This document shows positions 5,695-8,506 of a stretch of DNA of 8,506 nt, in pieces (the stretch's first letter is position 1; the number at the start of each line of letters is the position of its first letter). This DNA is from Dinghuibacter sp964544695 (GTDB taxonomy: Bacteria; Bacteroidota; Bacteroidia; Chitinophagales; Chitinophagaceae), in the NCBI GenBank assembly GCA_964544695.1, contig CAZJDB010000025.1, positions 1 to 8,506 of the forward strand, read 5' to 3'. The position numbers and the translations under genes were made by a program. The notes under the pieces were generated by a model. That model searched no databases, was not told the DNA's origin, and worked only from the letters and a program-made list of their open reading frames with translations.

Positions 5695-6300
5695 TTGGGA
5701 GTCGCCGAACGCAGATATCGTCAAAAAGAAGAGGTCAGGAACCTGATCCTCGACACCGCCTGGAAGCAGATCGAGGAGGTCGGGGTACAGGCCCTGTCGA
5801 TCCGAAAGGTAGCGGAGGCGATCGAGTATAGCATCCCCGTGATTTACAGCCACTTCGACAGCAAGGAAGCCATCCTAAACGAGTTTGTAAAGAAAGGATT
5901 CAACGCCCTGACGCAACAAATTTCCAAAGCCAGGGATGCGCACGAGAAACCCGCGGAAAAGGTAATGGCGATGGCGCTGGCCTACTGGGATTTCGCCGCC
6001 GGGAACCGGGAAGCGTACCAGTTGATGTTTGGTTTAGGGATACCCTCGTGTTCGCAGGCCAGGTCTATGCCCGAAATCCAGGCCTTCAGCGAGGTCGTGA
6101 AAACGGTGCTTCAGGAAGCGATAGCCTCGGGAGCGCATTCGGGCTCGGACGTATTTCTCAAATTTCAATCGTATTGGTCTATCCTTCATGGAATTATCTC
6201 TATTCGATTGATGGGAGGCCATGCGGAAAAAGAACGGGAAGAACTGGATTTGGCGGTCCTGAAGGATACCATAACAGGCTTCATTTATGCATTGATCTAA
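5695..6300 (+). CDS. TetR/AcrR-family transcriptional regulator
   Basis: This 201-residue protein is a normal-length TetR-family member. The N-terminal DNA-binding domain covers about residues 8-60: RQKEEVRNLILDTAWKQIEE, then ALSIRKVAEAI and the recognition region YSIPVIYSHFDSKEAIL, the hallmark ending of the TetR HTH. The ligand domain contains AYWDFAAGNREAYQLMFG, resembling the WHG-type C-terminal domain, so it probably forms a dimer that releases DNA on binding a small molecule. The start is TTG: a TAA stop sits directly upstream in frame and no ATG or GTG lies before the HTH. It is flanked by two copies of a palindromic motif (5660-5672 and 6319-6331) and followed 55 bp later by a nitroreductase, its likely target. 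The ligand is unknown. Confidence 0.9.
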   Translation: MGVAERRYRQKEEVRNLILDTAWKQIEEVGVQALSIRKVAEAIEYSIPVIYSHFDSKEAILNEFVKKGFNALTQQISKARDAHEKPAEKVMAMALAYWDFAAGNREAYQLMFGLGIPSCSQARSMPEIQAFSEVVKTVLQEAIASGAHSGSDVFLKFQSYWSILHGIISIRLMGGHAEKEREELDLAVLKDTITGFIYALI

Positions 6301-6318
6301 AATTTTTTTACCCCAATA

Positions 6319-6332
6319 GCTAACACTGTTAG
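6319..6332. promoter_or_regulatory. candidate TetR operator O2
   Basis: The core CTAACACTGTTAG (6320-6332) is a perfect 13-base palindrome with arms CTAACA and TGTTAG around one central base. It lies 23 bases before the nitroreductase ATG, in the 55-bp gap after the regulator gene. It matches O1 upstream of the regulator at 11 of 13 positions of GCTAACxxTGTTA. A TAnnTTTG box was not seen next to it, so the nitroreductase may be read from its own weak promoter or from the regulator's transcript. Confidence 0.6.
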
Positions 6333-6355
6333 TTAATATTTAAACGTTATAAATT

Positions 6356-7009
6356 ATGAGTCTGATAGACGCAATGAAGTGGCGCTACGCCACCAAAAGA
6401 ATGAATGGGAAAAAAGTGGAAAAGGCCAAGTTGGATAATATCCTCGAAGCCATTCGCCTGTCCGCCTCCAGCGCGGGAATTCAGCCCTACAATGTGATTG
6501 TTGTGGACAACGATGAGTTGAAAAAGAAGATCCAGCCCATCGCTTTCAACCAACCCCAGATCACCGAGGCTTCCCATCTCCTGATCTTTGCCGCCTGGGA
6601 CGACGTTACGCCCGAACGCTTCGACGATATTGAAAAAGACCTGGCCGATCAGCGCGGGATAACCCTGGACGAAGCCAAGCAAAAGATGGAGAGATACCGC
6701 GGGATGGTGGTGGGCCGGGACGGGGCCGTGAACCATCAATGGGCCGCGCGCCAAACGTACATCGCCTTCGGCACCGCCATTGCCGCCGCAGCCATGGAAC
6801 ACGTGGATGCCACGCCGATGGAAGGATTCAATCCAAGCCAACTCGATGAGTTGCTGGGGCTGAAAGAAAAGGGTCTGAGGAGTCTGTCGATCCTGACGCT
6901 GGGATACCGGGACGAGGAAAATGACTGGCTCGTTCGGGAGAATAAGGTGAGGAGACCCAAGGAGAAACTATTTATTGAGATAGGTGAACCCGTTAGCGAG
7001 CTTGCCTAA
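6356..7009 (+). CDS. NAD(P)H-dependent nitroreductase, NfsB-like
   Basis: This 217-residue protein has the length and order of NfsB-type FMN flavoenzymes. The N-terminal RYATKRMNGKKV supplies the basic residues that hold the FMN phosphate, SASSAGIQPYNVIVV is the second FMN segment, and HQWAARQTYIAFGTAIAAAA with the following EHVDATPMEGF is the dimer-interface and active-site helix region of the family. The C-terminal stretch LSILTLGYRDEENDW is the last FMN-contact region. It likely reduces nitroaromatics, quinones or similar electrophiles in the cytoplasm using NAD(P)H. It lies 55 bp after a TetR-family gene with a palindromic site between them, so it is probably that regulator's target. No Shine-Dalgarno is visible; the leader is AT-rich. 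Its last 17 bases overlap the end of the opposing gene, leaving no room for a terminator outside coding sequence. The physiological substrate is unknown. Confidence 0.92.
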   Translation: MSLIDAMKWRYATKRMNGKKVEKAKLDNILEAIRLSASSAGIQPYNVIVVDNDELKKKIQPIAFNQPQITEASHLLIFAAWDDVTPERFDDIEKDLADQRGITLDEAKQKMERYRGMVVGRDGAVNHQWAARQTYIAFGTAIAAAAMEHVDATPMEGFNPSQLDELLGLKEKGLRSLSILTLGYRDEENDWLVRENKVRRPKEKLFIEIGEPVSELA

Positions 7010-8506
7010 GGCGCCCTGTGAGGGCCTCCACCTCCCGGGTGAGGTCCTCCAGGTTTTTCCTTTCCTGGGCGATGAAGCTGTTGTCTTCGAGCTTGCCCAA
7101 CACCGTTTCCATTTCGTTTTCGGAGTCGTAGACCATGGCGCGGAAGGGATTGGAATAGTCCTTTTCCCTGGAGTCATAAATCCCGTCTACCATCCAGGCC
7201 TTGGTCTTTACGGCGTTCCACAGCAACGGGATCAGGTCGATATTGCCGTAGACTTCGGCATACACTGCAAGCGCATCGCTGAGCTTGGCATCGGGGTAGG
7301 CTTCCCCGGCCTGGATATAGAAGTTGTGAACTTCGTCCCAGGATTTGATACCCCCCTGACGCACACGCGACCGGAAATCATCCAGCCTATCTTTTTCGAT
7401 GAGCTGGCCGCCTACGTTGTACCAGGCCTCCGTACGCGAGGGCCGCAGCGCATGGAATTCCACGAGACCTGCAGAAGGGTTCCGCCGGAAGAAATCGAGT
7501 GCCTGGATGGCGGCGTAGTATGCGATGAGGTCCCGGAAGATAACGTAAGCCTGAGGGACCTTTAACAAAACCGTTTTGCGGGGTGAGTTTTCGAAGCCCT
7601 CCGCAAAGATGGTCAACTCATTCAGGAGGGGGTTTCCGCTTTGCAAGAGTTTGCGGCCCGCGGCGGCATATTCCACATCCAGTTTCCCCTGCCCCAGGTG
7701 GGCCTTCCCCGTATAAATTTCAAACAACCGTAAGGACTCCGCCATTTCACCGATGCTGTCCGGCGCCAGGAAGTCATATTCGATGGATTGCACTTTTTCG
7801 GTGCGCTTGTCCCGGTCGGTGTATTTCCATGCATTCCTGGCCAGGGCATACATATTATACAGGAACCAATAGGCGGGCATGACCACGAGGCGGTCCCTGG
7901 AGACGTCGTTGCTGACGAGGGAAAAGGGTATGGGGATGCGCAGTTCGGCGGGGTAATCCCCCTTCGAGAGGATGTTGAAGCTGGCGAACTGCGAATTGTG
8001 TTTCAGGCTGACGCAAAGGCCCGGCCAAAACCCCCTTCCGGCAACAAGCTCCCCGTCGGGACTCCTGGAATTGTGGTTGGAACCGATGGTGGCCCCGGCG
8101 GCCATATTGCTTTGACCCATGACCAGGGCCGCGCAAAGGAACGAATTGTTGTGGTGCTGCTCGTGGGCGGGGAAGATCAGGGAATTCAACACTTCGCAAC
8201 AGGAGATCGTAGCGTTGTTGCCCAGGTAGGAGTTGATGAGACGCGCTCCGTACTTTAGCTGGGAATGCGAGGCCATGACGAAGCGAACGGCCTTCACCCC
8301 ATAAAATATGCGGCATCCGTAGTCGATGATCCCGTTGACGAGCTCGCAGCCTTCCCCGATCTGGGAGGGGGCCTCGGCCGAAGAATTGATGGTGAGGTTC
8401 TTGAGCTTGTTGGCGCCCTTCAGGTAAGCATCCGTGCCGACCCAGACGTCCTTGATGGTCTTGCAATTCTTGATGACCGTGCGGTTGCCGATCTTGCCGT
8501 CATAGC
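6993..8506 (-). CDS. DUF4954-family protein, N-terminus outside window
   Basis: The frame runs to the right edge with no stop, so the N-terminus is missing; 503 residues are visible. The family is about 650 or more residues as I recall, so about a quarter is probably lost. The first part carries hexapeptide-like repeats of a left-handed beta-helix (IGNRTVIKNCKTIKDVWVG, TINSS, IGEGCELVNGIIDYGC), then the family's marker region AHEQHHNNSFLCAALVMGQS and GSNHNSRSPDGE (about residues 114-152). A helical C-terminal half follows, ending in a charged coiled-coil-like tail (LEDLTREVEALTGRLRQAR). The beta-helix recalls sugar-nucleotide acyltransferases and UDP-GlcNAc transferases, but no catalytic site is proven and the function is unknown. 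An ATG at 8276 and a GTG at 8297 are internal, not the start. The gene converges on the nitroreductase with a 17-bp overlap. Confidence 0.88.
   Translation of the reverse strand, partial: YDGKIGNRTVIKNCKTIKDVWVGTDAYLKGANKLKNLTINSSAEAPSQIGEGCELVNGIIDYGCRIFYGVKAVRFVMASHSQLKYGARLINSYLGNNATISCCEVLNSLIFPAHEQHHNNSFLCAALVMGQSNMAAGATIGSNHNSRSPDGELVAGRGFWPGLCVSLKHNSQFASFNILSKGDYPAELRIPIPFSLVSNDVSRDRLVVMPAYWFLYNMYALARNAWKYTDRDKRTEKVQSIEYDFLAPDSIGEMAESLRLFEIYTGKAHLGQGKLDVEYAAAGRKLLQSGNPLLNELTIFAEGFENSPRKTVLLKVPQAYVIFRDLIAYYAAIQALDFFRRNPSAGLVEFHALRPSRTEAWYNVGGQLIEKDRLDDFRSRVRQGGIKSWDEVHNFYIQAGEAYPDAKLSDALAVYAEVYGNIDLIPLLWNAVKTKAWMVDGIYDSREKDYSNPFRAMVYDSENEMETVLGKLEDNSFIAQERKNLEDLTREVEALTGRLRQAR

Noticed and set aside
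6984..7565. 193-residue + strand open frame opposite the DUF4954 gene
   Set aside because: It is antisense to a well-supported coding frame, has no recognisable domain and overlaps the nitroreductase end; it is a product of GC-rich codon structure.
7788..8258. 156-residue + strand open frame near the right edge
   Set aside because: It is antisense to the DUF4954 beta-helix region with no family pattern; a shadow frame.
7855..8466. 203-residue - strand frame overlapping DUF4954 in another phase
   Set aside because: The sequence is low-complexity, rich in Arg, Gly, Pro and Gln, typical of an out-of-phase reading; the other phase has clear family motifs.

Overview
The window looks like part of a Bacteroidota chromosome, probably of the Chitinophagaceae type. 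This is inferred from a GIN-domain (DUF2807) protein, a DUF4954-family protein and TTTG / TAnnTTTG promoter boxes. Most genes also lack a clear Shine-Dalgarno sequence, and the genes are moderately GC-rich around one AT-rich patch. No mobile-element gene, CRISPR array or plasmid or phage origin was seen.

Left part (1-2287, + strand): an envelope-type operon with overlapping stop and start codons. It holds the C-terminal part of a GIN-domain protein with seven GSS(D/S) repeats, a short DedA/VTT membrane protein and a GT4 glycosyltransferase. The glycosyltransferase runs tail-to-tail into a small HTH-like gene on the - strand (2282-2557).

Middle (2558-3221): an AT-rich patch. It carries a long inverted repeat and a 101-residue ECF sigma region 2-like protein with no region 4. 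An initiator tRNA-fMet gene on the - strand follows, with its own terminator and a near-consensus Bacteroidota promoter.

Centre (3222-5646, + strand): the two ribosome-assembly GTPases era and der, 11 bp apart. After them come two tandem 17-bp hairpin repeats and a 52-residue lipoprotein gene.

Right part (5653-8506): a TetR/AcrR-family regulator with a TTG start and a nitroreductase, with a shared palindromic motif in front of each gene. This suggests an autoregulated redox or xenobiotic response module. A DUF4954-family beta-helix gene comes in from the right on the - strand and overlaps the nitroreductase 3' end by 17 bp; its N-terminus is outside the window.

Most of the window is housekeeping or ordinary accessory sequence. 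The best leads are the paired operator-like sites of the TetR/nitroreductase unit and the domain-only sigma-like gene facing a small HTH-like gene across an inverted repeat. No clearly new multi-gene system is evident.
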